Shown here piece by piece: positions 8,116 to 16,333 of a DNA stretch of 64,000 nt. How positions within the stretch are numbered: the first letter of the stretch is position 1; each line of letters opens with the position of its first letter. Made by a program: the position numbers and the translations under genes. This stretch comes from Pseudomonas sp. ABC1 (GTDB lineage: Bacteria; Pseudomonadota; Gammaproteobacteria; Pseudomonadales; Pseudomonadaceae). A model generated the notes under the pieces. The model saw only the letters and a list, made by a program, of their open reading frames with translations, was not told the origin of the DNA and searched no databases. Location: the NCBI RefSeq assembly GCF_013395055.1, contig NZ_CP058349.1, positions 3,967,501 through 4,031,500 of the forward strand, in the 5' to 3' direction.

Positions 8116-8134
8116 ATGGGCTATGCCGCAGCCT

Positions 8135-9103
8135 TTAAGCGGCAAGCTGCAGTGCTGCGTCCAGGGCGCGTTGCTTGATCTGCGCACCCTGACCGAACCA
8201 GGCTGAGTCGAGGCGGTATTCGGTGCTGCGAGCACGGCGCTCATGGTCGACGTACTCGGTCACGGCGTTGAGCAAGCCCCAGGCGGTGCCGCGGGCGGAC
8301 TCCATATTCGAGCCACGACCCCGGCCTTCATACAGCTCCTGTACCTTGCGCAGAGCGCGTTCGTTCGGCAGCACTTCCGGCAGGGCGCCGGTCGGCGAGG
8401 TTTCGCACAATACATTCATGAAGTAGCCCAAGGCCTCATGCCACTGCACCTTGCGTTCGGCCAGCGCGCGCATGCGATACATGAAGTCGTCCCATTGCGA
8501 GACGGCGATACCGAGCTGTTTCTTCACGGCATTGGAGTCGAAGCGGGTGTTGTGCGGTACCTTGATTGCGCGAGATGTACCGTCCAGGGCGACAGTCAGG
8601 GTGTTGTTGCACACCACACGCACCGTGGTCGGCGTTGCCGTGGTGGCCAGGGTGCCATCGCAGGAGGTGGCCAGCAGCAGATAGCCATTGACCTGGTCAT
8701 GGCCCTTAATCGCAGTCCCTTGACCGGTACGCGCCAGTGCCCAGAACTTGCGGCCACCCTTGAGCACGCCAGCGGTTTCCAGCTCGTAGCCGGAGACCTC
8801 GGTGAGATCGCGGTAGAACTCCAGCACCTCGCGCGGCTGTACGGTGTGGTAGCGCTTGGATACCACTGACAGCGGTGCTTTGGTGTCGGAACGGAAGAGC
8901 ACTTTCTGCTCGGGGAAGGAGTGGATGGTGCCCAGATGACCGATGGCATCGGACTTGAAGTGAACGGGGCTTTCCTGGATCTGCCAGTCCATGCCGGCTT
9001 CACGTTGCCAGACTTCGATGGGTTGCTTGCGCGGCAGGTTGTTGCCCAGGCCGTGCCAGGGTGTCGAGCCGACATAAGCCATTTGTTCGATGTGATGAGC
9101 CAT
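8135..9103 (-). CDS. DUF932 / phage-plasmid-like protein (TIGR03299 type)
   Basis: The 322-residue protein starts with AGGA upstream. MAYVGSTPWHGLGNNLP is the hallmark opening of DUF932 proteins, and SKRYHTVQPREVLEFYRDL and VVCNNTLTVAL are further conserved stretches. The family is common on plasmids, prophages and integrative islands next to YqaJ-like and RadC genes, as here. Its biochemical function is not established. It lies upstream of the YqaJ-like gene on the same strand but is separated from it by the oppositely oriented vapBC pair, which looks inserted into an older cluster. Confidence 0.88.
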   Translation of the reverse strand: MAHHIEQMAYVGSTPWHGLGNNLPRKQPIEVWQREAGMDWQIQESPVHFKSDAIGHLGTIHSFPEQKVLFRSDTKAPLSVVSKRYHTVQPREVLEFYRDLTEVSGYELETAGVLKGGRKFWALARTGQGTAIKGHDQVNGYLLLATSCDGTLATTATPTTVRVVCNNTLTVALDGTSRAIKVPHNTRFDSNAVKKQLGIAVSQWDDFMYRMRALAERKVQWHEALGYFMNVLCETSPTGALPEVLPNERALRKVQELYEGRGRGSNMESARGTAWGLLNAVTEYVDHERRARSTEYRLDSAWFGQGAQIKQRALDAALQLAA

Positions 9104-9199
9104 GAGATAGATTCCTGTAGGTGAGCCGGCATAAAGCGCTGCGTAGCACGCAGCACAGGCCGGAAGTAATGAATAAAAGGGAAGGAGAGTGCTGCTGGA

Positions 9200-9529
9200 T
9201 CAGACCGGCAGGTTGAAGCGGTGCCCGCAAATCAGGCACAGGTTGTTGGCCAGTACGTGGCGATCCAGCTTGTCGCCAAGCTGAGCACCAAGGGCACAGC
9301 CCCCGACACCGCCGACGAGGCCGCCAAGGATGGCGCCCGATACAGATCCGAGCGTGATGCCCAAGGGGCCGGCAACAGCACCAATTACTGCACCAGCCTG
9401 ACCACCGGCCAGGGCAGCACTGGCACCACGAGCGGCACCGCCTACAGCACCAACTGCTGCGGCGATCTTCATGGCTGGGTGGAGTGAAGCGACTTTGGGG
9501 GAATGACAGCGGGGGCACTGCAATGACAT
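9200..9529 (-). CDS. Zinc-ribbon protein with glycine-zipper membrane region
   Basis: The 109-residue protein begins with a CPRC pair and ends with CLICGHRF, together forming a plausible four-cysteine zinc ribbon. The region between (residues about 20-85) is rich in Gly and Ala with GxxxG spacing (GAVIGAVAG, GAILGGLVGG), typical of membrane-inserting glycine zippers. A GGAGT site precedes the start. A frameshifted paralogue lies at 10747-11066, separated from this copy by two IS3 remnants. Function unknown; such proteins recur in Pseudomonas islands. Confidence 0.65.
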   Translation of the reverse strand: MSLQCPRCHSPKVASLHPAMKIAAAVGAVGGAARGASAALAGGQAGAVIGAVAGPLGITLGSVSGAILGGLVGGVGGCALGAQLGDKLDRHVLANNLCLICGHRFNLPV

Positions 9530-9637
9530 GGGTTGAGACTCCAGGGTGGGGATGTCATGGCAGTGATGTAGGACTGAGATTTCTTCGAATTGAATGGCTT
9601 CGCCAAATTTCGCTGCGGCCGGTAGAGGGTGTAGTGG

Positions 9638-10039
9638 TCAACAATTCCCGGACACAGGATTAAGTTTTTCTTCCGCAACCGCTGGTGGTACGAAACTGTT
9701 GTGCCGATGTGGTCTTGTCCAGTTGTACCACTGCATGAGATAGCGACCGATGTCCTGCTCGGCCAACGCAGCCGTCATGTAACCCATCGCCGGCACCCAC
9801 TCTGTTTTCAGGCTACGAAACAGACGCTCCATCCCGGAGCATGGCCACGATACTACGACTGCCCGCCGAGCTACGACTTTGGCTGAACAGCTCGTGGATA
9901 CGGCTACGCAGCCTACTCGGTGGACATCGATACGACACCGCCGAGCCTGGTAAGCGTAATAACAAGATCGGGGTATTTCGAACACTGAGCACAACAGTTG
10001 AACCGGGTAGTTTTTCGCCAACTGCCGAATCGACTTCAA
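9638..10039 (-). pseudogene. IS3-family transposase OrfB, internally deleted
   Basis: The first 33 residues (MKSIRQLAKNYPVQLLCSVFEIPRSCYY) and the last 65 (MERLFRSLKTEWVP ... WYNWTRPHRHNSF) are recognisable OrfB ends. Between them about 40 residues read as out-of-frame low-similarity sequence, and the region that should hold the two catalytic aspartates of the DDE core is missing. The remaining glutamate region alone cannot catalyse transposition. Confidence 0.8.
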
Positions 10040-10344
10040 CGTCTGCGCCCGTGTTCCTCGGCCATCAAGAGCGCAGTGGCCTCCTTTAATATTTTCTTCT
10101 CAAGCTCCAGGCGGTGGATGCGTGCCTGAAGTTCCTGGATCGTTTGCTGCTCCGGCGTGAGCGCCTTGGCCTTGGGCGTAATGCCCCCTCGCTCCGACTG
10201 CAGTTGGGCGACCCAGCGGCGCAAAACGCTCTCTCCCACGTCGAGAGATTTGGCGGCCTCAGGGCAACTGTAACCTTGGTCGAGGACCAAGCTGGCAGCC
10301 TCGCGCTTGAACGTCGGCGTGAAGGTACGTCGTTGTCTATTCAT
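10036..10344 (-). CDS. IS3-family transposase OrfA
   Basis: The 102-residue protein starts at MNRQRRTF. It contains the HTH of IS3 OrfA (FTPTFKREAASLVLDQGYS, then EAAKSLDVGESVLRRWVAQ) and a C-terminal leucine-zipper segment (IQELQARIHRLELEKKILK). In an intact element it would bind the inverted repeats and be fused to OrfB by programmed frameshift. Here OrfB is broken, so the protein probably acts, if at all, as a DNA-binding remnant. Confidence 0.85.
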   Translation of the reverse strand: MNRQRRTFTPTFKREAASLVLDQGYSCPEAAKSLDVGESVLRRWVAQLQSERGGITPKAKALTPEQQTIQELQARIHRLELEKKILKEATALLMAEEHGRRR

Positions 10345-10415
10345 CGAACACCTCTGTATGGCGATCATTCTCGCCTAAAAAGGTGTCCGGGATTAGTAGA
10401 CCACTACAGGGTGAC

Positions 10416-10725
10416 TTAAATGAGCGTCATGACACGATTTACGCGCTGGCTGAACAAGGTGGCCACTGAAAACTTCAGATCTTGCCGGGAGACTCTAAGA
10501 CGCATTCGTGGGTTATGAAACCGCTCGATGTGGTCGAATATATCCGCCCGTGCTTCATCACGAGTTCGATGCGACTGATGGACAACGCGCTCCTGCTTGA
10601 GCAGACCCTAGAAGCCTTCATAGACAGCGTTGGCGCCGGCAATGTCCGACGGCACTCATACTGCAGACCAGCGTGTTGAGAGTCAGAAAGCGCTGGTAGT
10701 CAGCACTGGTAAAGGCGCCGAACAC
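10416..10725 (-). pseudogene. Degenerate IS3-family OrfB C-terminal fragment
   Basis: Reading the minus strand gives DYQRFLTLNTLVCSMS, then after a frame change an in-frame amber within a segment reading GLLKQERVVHQSHRTRDEA and DIFDHIERFHNP. These are the C-terminal hallmarks of an IS3-family transposase different from that of the neighbouring 779-bp element. At least one frameshift and one stop codon are present, and no terminal repeats were found. The fragment lies next to the right end of the other IS and upstream of a broken zinc-ribbon gene, marking a decayed zone. Confidence 0.65.
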
Positions 10726-10746
10726 GCTGCGTCGCAACAGAGGGCA

Positions 10747-11066
10747 TCAGCTGTCGGGATCAGAAAACACATGCCCGCAGGCCTGGCATTCGAAGTTGTC
10801 GAGCACCCGGGCATCGATCTCCTCGCCGAGTCGGGCACCCGCCAGACTACCCACGGCGACCCCGGTCAAGCCGCCAAGAATGGCGCCCGCCAGACCGCCC
10901 AGCGCGATACCCTCTGGCCCGGCGACGGCGCGCTGCGTGCACCCACCACCGCATTGGCAGCGCCTGTCGCCGCACCACCCGCAGCGCCAGCAGCCCCGCC
11001 CACCTTGCGGGCGATATTGCGTGTTCGGACACGCTCGGAATTACAGAAAGGACAGTGGATCGACAT
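10747..11066 (-). pseudogene. Frameshifted zinc-ribbon / glycine-zipper paralogue
   Basis: The first frame reads MSIHCPFCNSERV, then a Gly/Ala-rich stretch to about codon 45. The protein then continues in another frame (AVAGPEGIALGG, GAILGGLTG) and ends with FECQACGHVFSDPDS before a TGA at 10747-10749. Joined, the two parts match the layout of the intact gene at 9200-9529: CxxC, glycine zipper, CxxCGH. The shift lies near 10925-10940 and a few residues seem lost there. It is therefore a broken paralogue, unless the shift is a sequencing error. Confidence 0.7.
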
Positions 11067-11347
11067 CGTTCAGACTCCATACGTAGGGAAGGGCTGAAGG
11101 GGGCGATAGCTGCCCGTCTTCCCTTAGGTAATACAGGTCTGAAAATTTTTTGAATCGAGCTAGGTCACGTGAACCTGGGCGGGTTAGGTGCTTGTAGGTG
11201 CTGCTACCGATCAAGTAGGCGTACAAGTAAGCGATCAAGCATCGTAAATTTTTAATTTAATTGGGTTTATCGCCCTTCGGGTCGATGAATTCGCTACGGA
11301 GGGCTTAGATTTGAGAGGGGGGAGGTCGAGCGAGAGGCAAATCCTTA

Positions 11348-12223
11348 TCAGTGGTAAAGCCAGTCTCGCAAGTCATCTAAATTGCCTACCACGATCTGCT
11401 GGGCAATAGCCTTGGTATGCACCTTGGTGGGGTCTATCTGATAGCGCTGCAGCACGTATTGCACCAGAGGGCCGCGGGTCTCGATGACGAGCTGCCCATC
11501 TTGCATTCCATAGTCGGCTTCGATGATCGAGCGCTGCCGTGGTTCGAGCCTAGAGTCTGGAGTGATAATGACTGAAACCCGTGTTTCCCAATCATCATCG
11601 TGTTCGCGGCCTTGCTCGGATCGGTCGTCCATCAGCTCTGGAGTGTCCCTGAAGCGACTAAGCACAAAGTCCCGGTAGTCACGGTTTTTCTCGCAGTAGG
11701 CGCGTACGTGCCAGCGTATGCCTGTATAGATCAGTGTATGTGGAGCTATCAGACGCGTTTCGCTCTCAGGGGTGCTGAAGGAAACGTAATCACACTCAAG
11801 GCGCAGGTTATCTCGGCAGGCCTTGAGCAGTGGCCGCAAAACCTCAGGACGTACCGAACGATCCGGTACACCCAGCACTTCGGTATGCGTGTAGGCGACA
11901 GCCAGGCCCTCAATGTGAGGTGCGCGCTCGTGGTTCTGGTTCAGCAGATGAAGATAGGCGCTAGCGCTGTCGTCGATAAAAAGCGGTTTGAACTGTTTGC
12001 TGGGTACATACCCCTTCAAATGCTTGTCATATTCAAGGTTCTTCGGCGCATGCTCTGCGATGTAGGTATTGATGTCCTTGGAGGCCTGTTGGCGGCTGAT
12101 TCCAAAGCTCTGCATCAGGTGATTGGTGGTCAGACGGCCCTCCCACCAAGCTACTGTTTCGATCAGGCGGTAGCGAAGCGCCAAGTCCCAGCGCACGGAT
12201 TCGATCGATTGCTTGCGTTTCAT
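11348..12223 (-). CDS. WYL-domain transcriptional regulator (BrxR/CapW-like)
   Basis: The ATG at 12223 has GGAG at good spacing; a GTG two codons upstream is possible. The 291-residue protein shows an N-terminal winged helix (LIETVAWWEGRLTTNHLMQS, then GISRQQASKDINTYI), a central WYL domain (ARLECDY-like segment RLECDYVSFS, then LIAPHTLIYTGIRWHVRAYC) and a C-terminal WCX-like part. BrxR and CapW proteins with this order repress BREX, CBASS and other defence operons and are thought to sense nucleic acids or nucleotides released by infection. It is divergent from the SbcD/SbcC/DdmD/DdmE-like operon, so repression of that operon is the natural inference. Confidence 0.85.
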   Translation of the reverse strand: MKRKQSIESVRWDLALRYRLIETVAWWEGRLTTNHLMQSFGISRQQASKDINTYIAEHAPKNLEYDKHLKGYVPSKQFKPLFIDDSASAYLHLLNQNHERAPHIEGLAVAYTHTEVLGVPDRSVRPEVLRPLLKACRDNLRLECDYVSFSTPESETRLIAPHTLIYTGIRWHVRAYCEKNRDYRDFVLSRFRDTPELMDDRSEQGREHDDDWETRVSVIITPDSRLEPRQRSIIEADYGMQDGQLVIETRGPLVQYVLQRYQIDPTKVHTKAIAQQIVVGNLDDLRDWLYH

Positions 12224-12532
12224 AGCCACTCCACCTGCACGAAAACTTTACCTGTACGTGTAAACACTCTGGATGTGTCTTTTTAGATTACATATCCTTG
12301 ACAGGCCACTCAAGCGAGACCGCTACTCAGCTTTGATTTTCATATGGCCTTGGGCCAGTCTGAGCAATTCAGCATCTGGTATTTGAGATGTAATGCGTCA
12401 TAACACGACTAATGTCGACGTGCCATTTTGCAGTGGCTAAGCGAAGTTGACAGCAGGCACCGTGCCAGTGAAAGACGGTGATGCTTTGGCACCCGCACGC
12501 TGGCACTCGAGAACAGGATTTGAGGGGAAAGT
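12224..12532. promoter_or_regulatory. Divergent control region between WYL regulator and SbcD-like operon
   Basis: This 309-bp gap holds a good leftward promoter for the regulator: TTGAGT (complement of 12308-12313), 17-nt spacer, TAATCT (complement of 12285-12290). Toward the operon, a TTGACA box (12447-12452) overlaps the palindrome GGCACCGTGCC (12456-12466), but I see no strong -10 after it. Another inverted repeat, CGAC-TAAT-GTCG, lies at about 12403-12414, and GTGTAAACAC lies at about 12259-12268. These are candidate WYL-protein operators. A strong GAGGGGA ribosome binding site precedes the operon's first ATG. Confidence 0.45.
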
Positions 12533-13654
12533 ATGCCAAGGATTCTTCATACTGCTGACTGGCAGGTTGGCCGTCAGTACAACCGCTTTGCTGTGGATGA
12601 TGCGGTTGCACTAGCCGAAGCGCGCTTCTCAACTGTCGAGCGCATTGCTGAGCTGGCGACCAAGGAGCAGGTTGATGCTGTTCTGGTTGCCGGCGATATA
12701 TTCGATGCCCAAACAGTCAGCGAGCGAACTATCCGCCGCCTCTTCAATGCGATGCAAGGTTTCACTGGGCCATGGATGATGCTTCCTGGCAACCACGATG
12801 CAGCATTGGCAGAAAGTGTCTGGACCCGTGCAGCGCGTATTGGAGCCATGCCGGCAAATGTTCAAGTATTGCTGGAGCCATATGCATACCCTCTGACAGA
12901 TCTTGGCTTGGTGGTGCTCGCGGCCCCCTTGGCTCAGCGGCAGACTTACGACGATTTGACCGAGTGGTTCGATACTGCTGAAACTGACCCGGCATTGCTA
13001 CGCATCGGTATCGCTCATGGCAGCATTCAGGGCATGTTGCCTGATGAAGTCGACTCCCCCAATCCGATTGCACCTGATCGTGCGTTAAGAGCGCGTCTTG
13101 AGTACCTGGCCCTGGGGGACTGGCACGGGCTCAAGCAGATCGACGCGCGTACCTACTACAGCGGTTCGCCAGAGCAGGAGCGCTTCAAAGACAACGGCGC
13201 GGGGCAGGTTCTCTTGGTAGACATTTCAGGAGCAGGGCAGCAGCTTTTGGTTGAGTCGAGAAGCGTCGGTCAATATCGCTGGCAGCAGTGGAGTGAGCAG
13301 CTCTCGGTTGCCTCGGATCTGGATCGATTGATTGAGCGAATCGAAGCCACTGACGATAAGTCGGTACTAAGTATCAGCTTGTCAGGTCAGATCGATTTGC
13401 TTGGTCAACAACGTTTGAAAGATGCCCTGTCCATTGCCGAGGCACGCCATCGAAGTGTGCAGTGCAATATGGCTGGACTGCGCTTTGAGCCCACCGATGA
13501 CGACATCGCTGCTTTGCAGGCTGATGGTTATGTGGGGGAGGTGATCGCCGAATTGCGTGAGCGCCAATTAGCGGATGACTCTCAGGATGCACGGGATGCT
13601 TTAGTCATTATTGCTGGCCTGTTGCGTGAGCGGAATCAAGAGGGCCGGGTATGA
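12533..13654 (+). CDS. SbcD/Mre11-like metallophosphatase nuclease
   Basis: The 373-residue protein has the ordered motifs of the calcineurin-like phosphodiesterase fold of SbcD/Mre11: HTADWQVG (6-13), GDIFD (54-58), LPGNHD (84-89), AHG (161-163) and GDWHG (195-199). The usual D-x-H of motif I is D-x-Q here. Gln at this place occurs in some SbcD relatives, as I recall, but it alters a metal ligand. A C-terminal capping region of about 150 residues follows. The stop overlaps the SbcC-like start by 4 nt, so the two probably form a complex that trims DNA ends or hairpins. It is not the housekeeping sbcD by context: it sits in a defence block behind a WYL regulator. Confidence 0.85.
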   Translation: MPRILHTADWQVGRQYNRFAVDDAVALAEARFSTVERIAELATKEQVDAVLVAGDIFDAQTVSERTIRRLFNAMQGFTGPWMMLPGNHDAALAESVWTRAARIGAMPANVQVLLEPYAYPLTDLGLVVLAAPLAQRQTYDDLTEWFDTAETDPALLRIGIAHGSIQGMLPDEVDSPNPIAPDRALRARLEYLALGDWHGLKQIDARTYYSGSPEQERFKDNGAGQVLLVDISGAGQQLLVESRSVGQYRWQQWSEQLSVASDLDRLIERIEATDDKSVLSISLSGQIDLLGQQRLKDALSIAEARHRSVQCNMAGLRFEPTDDDIAALQADGYVGEVIAELRERQLADDSQDARDALVIIAGLLRERNQEGRV

Positions 13655-16290
13655 AGCTGCGAGCCCTACGTGTCGAACAGTTGCGTCAATTCCGTCAGCC
13701 AGTAGAAATCCGCGATTTTCAACCAGGCATCAATTTGTTCGTCGGCCCCAACGAGTCCGGCAAAAGCACCTTGGTGAGTGCGATTCGCGCGGCTTTCTTT
13801 GAGCGATCAAAATCCACCAGCCTCGACACTATGCAGCCTTGGGGCGACTCCGAGGCTGCTCCCAAAGTCGAGCTTGAATTCGACTGGCAAGATCAACGCT
13901 GGCACTTGAGCAAAACTTTTGTGAGAAAGAGGCGTTGCGACCTGCTGATTGATGGCCGCTCCTTCAATGGTGATGAGGCTGAAGATCAGCTGGCCAATCT
14001 ACTTGGCTATGAGTTTTCTGGACGTGGTCTCAGCAAGGCTGAGCACTGGGGCATCCCGGGGTTGCTGTGGGTCGAGCAAGGGGCAGGGCAGGAGCTCAAC
14101 GACTCGGTCAAACATGCCGGCGGCCATCTGCAATCTGCACTGGGTGAAAGCCTCGGCGAGTTGGTCAGCAGCGCGGGCGGTGAGCTGATCGATGACGTTA
14201 CCCTTGAGCGAAGCAAATTGCTCTCTAAAACCGGAAAGTCCACCGGCGATTTGGCACTCGTGGAGCAAGAGGTTGCAGCGCTTCAGGGGCAACGTGATGA
14301 GCTGTCAGGCAAGGTTGCGACTTACCAGCAGCAAGTGGATCGACTCACGTCTCTCCTACACGAGCAGCACCAAGACAGAGACAAGCCTTGGGACAGCTTC
14401 CGTCAGCAAGCGGCGGAAGCTCAACGGCGTGTCGATGAAGTAGACGGGTGGCTTCAAGAGCAAGCGAGGGAGCAGCAGGCGCGTGGTCACTGCGAGCAGA
14501 ACCATGCCTATACGCTGGAGCAACTGAAGACCTTCGCTTCGCAGGAAGACGAGCTGCAAAAACGCGAAAAAACCAGGAATGCTGCGTTGTCTGCATTGGA
14601 GGAACTGCAAGGGCGAGAAGCGTATTTGCAGGAGCGTTTGCTTCGCCTGCGCACAGAGCATGATGTCGCGCGTGAGCTTTTGGCGCAGGCACGACTGGCT
14701 GAGCAACGCAGTATTCTGTCCAGAGAGTTGACGGTCGTGCAGCAGCGTTTGGACGCCTCAGGGGACAGTCTTGGCCAAGCGAAAGACCTTCAGAGCAAGC
14801 TCGGCCAATTGCAGGAGAGCCGACAGGCGACAGTTATCGATGCGGTTCAGTTGAAGCGCTTGCGCACGCTCACTCGTGATCTTGAGGCCGTACAGATCAA
14901 GCAACAGGCTGTAGCGACGCGACTGCGTTACGCCCTTAATCCTAGGCAGAGCTTGCGTGTCGGAGAAACCGTTATCAGCGGACAGGATGAGCTGCTTCTG
15001 CTGGCGCCGACGGAAATAGATATCCAAGGCATCGGTAAACTGCAGATCAGCCCCGGTGGAGAAGACCTGGATGAGTTGGCGCTGCGTTCGCAATCTTTGC
15101 AAGACGAGATCGCAAGCCTGCTTTCCAGTTTGCGAGTCGATAGCTTGGTTCAGGCTGAGCAGCGAGCAGAACGCAATCGAGCGCTTGGTGAAGAGATTGC
15201 CCAAGTCGAGCTGCTGCTGAATCAGTTGGCACCGAAAGGGGTCGATGTGCTCTCGGAGGCACGTCGACTCGATGAGCTCAGGACGAGCGATCTGCAGAGC
15301 CAGGTGCAAGCGCTACCGCAGACCCAGCCTGATCTGCCCTCGATCACCGTGGCGGAGACGACTTTGCAACACGCTGCCGATGGCGTGAGCGAGGCGGGCG
15401 CTGCGATGAGTCAGTACCAGACTCAATTTGCTGTAGCTCAGCAGCGCCTGGAGGCAGCCAGCGAGGAGTGGCAGCGCTTGCGCGATGAGCTGAATGCACC
15501 CGATCGGCAGCAGCGCGAACAGGATCTTCGTACGCGTCTGGTTGAATTGAAAAGTGAGCTCCAGCGCCTGGAGACCTCTATCGATGCCAGGGCGAGCCAG
15601 ATCGAAGCGGCTCAACTGCAGTTGCTTCGCCAGGATGTTGAGCGATTTACCAATACCGCTAAAGCACTGGAGGAGGCTGCTCGGAATCGATCGACTGATA
15701 TAGTCAGACTGCAAAGCTCGCTCGAGGCGCTGGGGGCGGAGGGACTCGAGGAGCAGTTGGCTGGGGTCGATCAAGAGCTCGAGATGGCAACGACCCGGCA
15801 TACTGAGCTTATGCGTCGTGCGAAAGCTCTGGATCTGCTGCTGGAGCTTCTCAACGGCAAACGTCATGCGCTGACGCAGCGACTCCAGGCTCCCTTGCAG
15901 CGCCACCTCAATCGCTACCTGCAGATGCTTTTCCCTCAGGCGCAGCTTGTCGTCAACGACAAGCTTGAGCCCGTTCAACTCATGCGTTCGGTCGATAACC
16001 GTATTGAATACGGAGAGCTACCTGCTCTGAGTTTCGGTGCACGCGAGCAGATGGGGCTGATCAGTCGTTTGGCGTATGCCGACCTTCTACAAGAAGCTGG
16101 TCGCCCGACTTTGATCATCCTGGATGACGCCTTGGTTCATAGCGATCAACAGCGTCTTGCACAAATGAAGCGTGTGCTGTTTGACGCCTCTCAGCGACAT
16201 CAGATCCTGCTGTTCAGCTGCCACCCGGAAAGCTGGCGAGACCTCGGGGTGATCCCGCGAGATATGTCAGCGTTGAAGTCAGCTAACTAG
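13651..16290 (+). CDS. SbcC/Rad50/YhaN-like coiled-coil ATPase
   Basis: The 879-residue protein has Walker A GPNESGKST (32-40) at the N-terminus and, near the C-terminus, an ABC-type signature region LSFGAREQMGLISRLAYA followed by Walker B and D-loop PTLIILDDALVHSD. The approximately 550 residues between are heptad-rich, Q/E/R/L-biased coiled coil. I see no CxxC zinc hook at the apex, so it resembles the AAA_27/YhaN branch rather than classical SbcC/Rad50. The partner SbcD-like gene overlaps it by 4 nt. It precedes the DdmD-like gene by 43 nt, implying one transcript. It would gate the nuclease subunit in response to DNA ends. Confidence 0.85.
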   Translation: MKLRALRVEQLRQFRQPVEIRDFQPGINLFVGPNESGKSTLVSAIRAAFFERSKSTSLDTMQPWGDSEAAPKVELEFDWQDQRWHLSKTFVRKRRCDLLIDGRSFNGDEAEDQLANLLGYEFSGRGLSKAEHWGIPGLLWVEQGAGQELNDSVKHAGGHLQSALGESLGELVSSAGGELIDDVTLERSKLLSKTGKSTGDLALVEQEVAALQGQRDELSGKVATYQQQVDRLTSLLHEQHQDRDKPWDSFRQQAAEAQRRVDEVDGWLQEQAREQQARGHCEQNHAYTLEQLKTFASQEDELQKREKTRNAALSALEELQGREAYLQERLLRLRTEHDVARELLAQARLAEQRSILSRELTVVQQRLDASGDSLGQAKDLQSKLGQLQESRQATVIDAVQLKRLRTLTRDLEAVQIKQQAVATRLRYALNPRQSLRVGETVISGQDELLLLAPTEIDIQGIGKLQISPGGEDLDELALRSQSLQDEIASLLSSLRVDSLVQAEQRAERNRALGEEIAQVELLLNQLAPKGVDVLSEARRLDELRTSDLQSQVQALPQTQPDLPSITVAETTLQHAADGVSEAGAAMSQYQTQFAVAQQRLEAASEEWQRLRDELNAPDRQQREQDLRTRLVELKSELQRLETSIDARASQIEAAQLQLLRQDVERFTNTAKALEEAARNRSTDIVRLQSSLEALGAEGLEEQLAGVDQELEMATTRHTELMRRAKALDLLLELLNGKRHALTQRLQAPLQRHLNRYLQMLFPQAQLVVNDKLEPVQLMRSVDNRIEYGELPALSFGAREQMGLISRLAYADLLQEAGRPTLIILDDALVHSDQQRLAQMKRVLFDASQRHQILLFSCHPESWRDLGVIPRDMSALKSAN

Positions 16291-16333
16291 CTCCGTCAAC
16301 CAGTACTAAATTGCGACCACGTAAAGGAATTCT

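Larger units (their letters stand above)
9630..10408 (-). mobile_element. IS3-family element, internally deleted, with intact ends
   Basis: The ends are inverted repeats matching at 22 of 25 positions (9631-9655 against the complement of 10383-10407) and begin with the TG...CA of IS3-family elements. The element is flanked by a 3-bp target duplication GGG (9627-9629 and 10409-10411). At 779 bp it is far shorter than the usual 1.2-1.5 kb because most of orfB is missing. It carries an intact orfA and an orfB remnant on the minus strand. It could move only if a related transposase acts in trans. Confidence 0.8.

Noticed and set aside
10482..10679. A rightward 65-codon frame between the IS elements
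   Set aside because: The opposite strand reads as an IS3-family OrfB C-terminus (LLKQERVVHQS, DIFDHIERFHNP), so the rightward frame is an antisense shadow.
11041..11238. A 65-codon leftward frame upstream of the broken zinc-ribbon gene
   Set aside because: It overlaps the start of that gene, lacks a clear ribosome binding site and resembles nothing I know; chance frame is more likely.
12533..16290. The SbcD/SbcC-like pair as housekeeping sbcCD
   Set aside because: The DWQ motif, missing zinc hook, WYL regulator and coupling to the DdmD-like gene inside a defence island argue for an acquired specialised pair.
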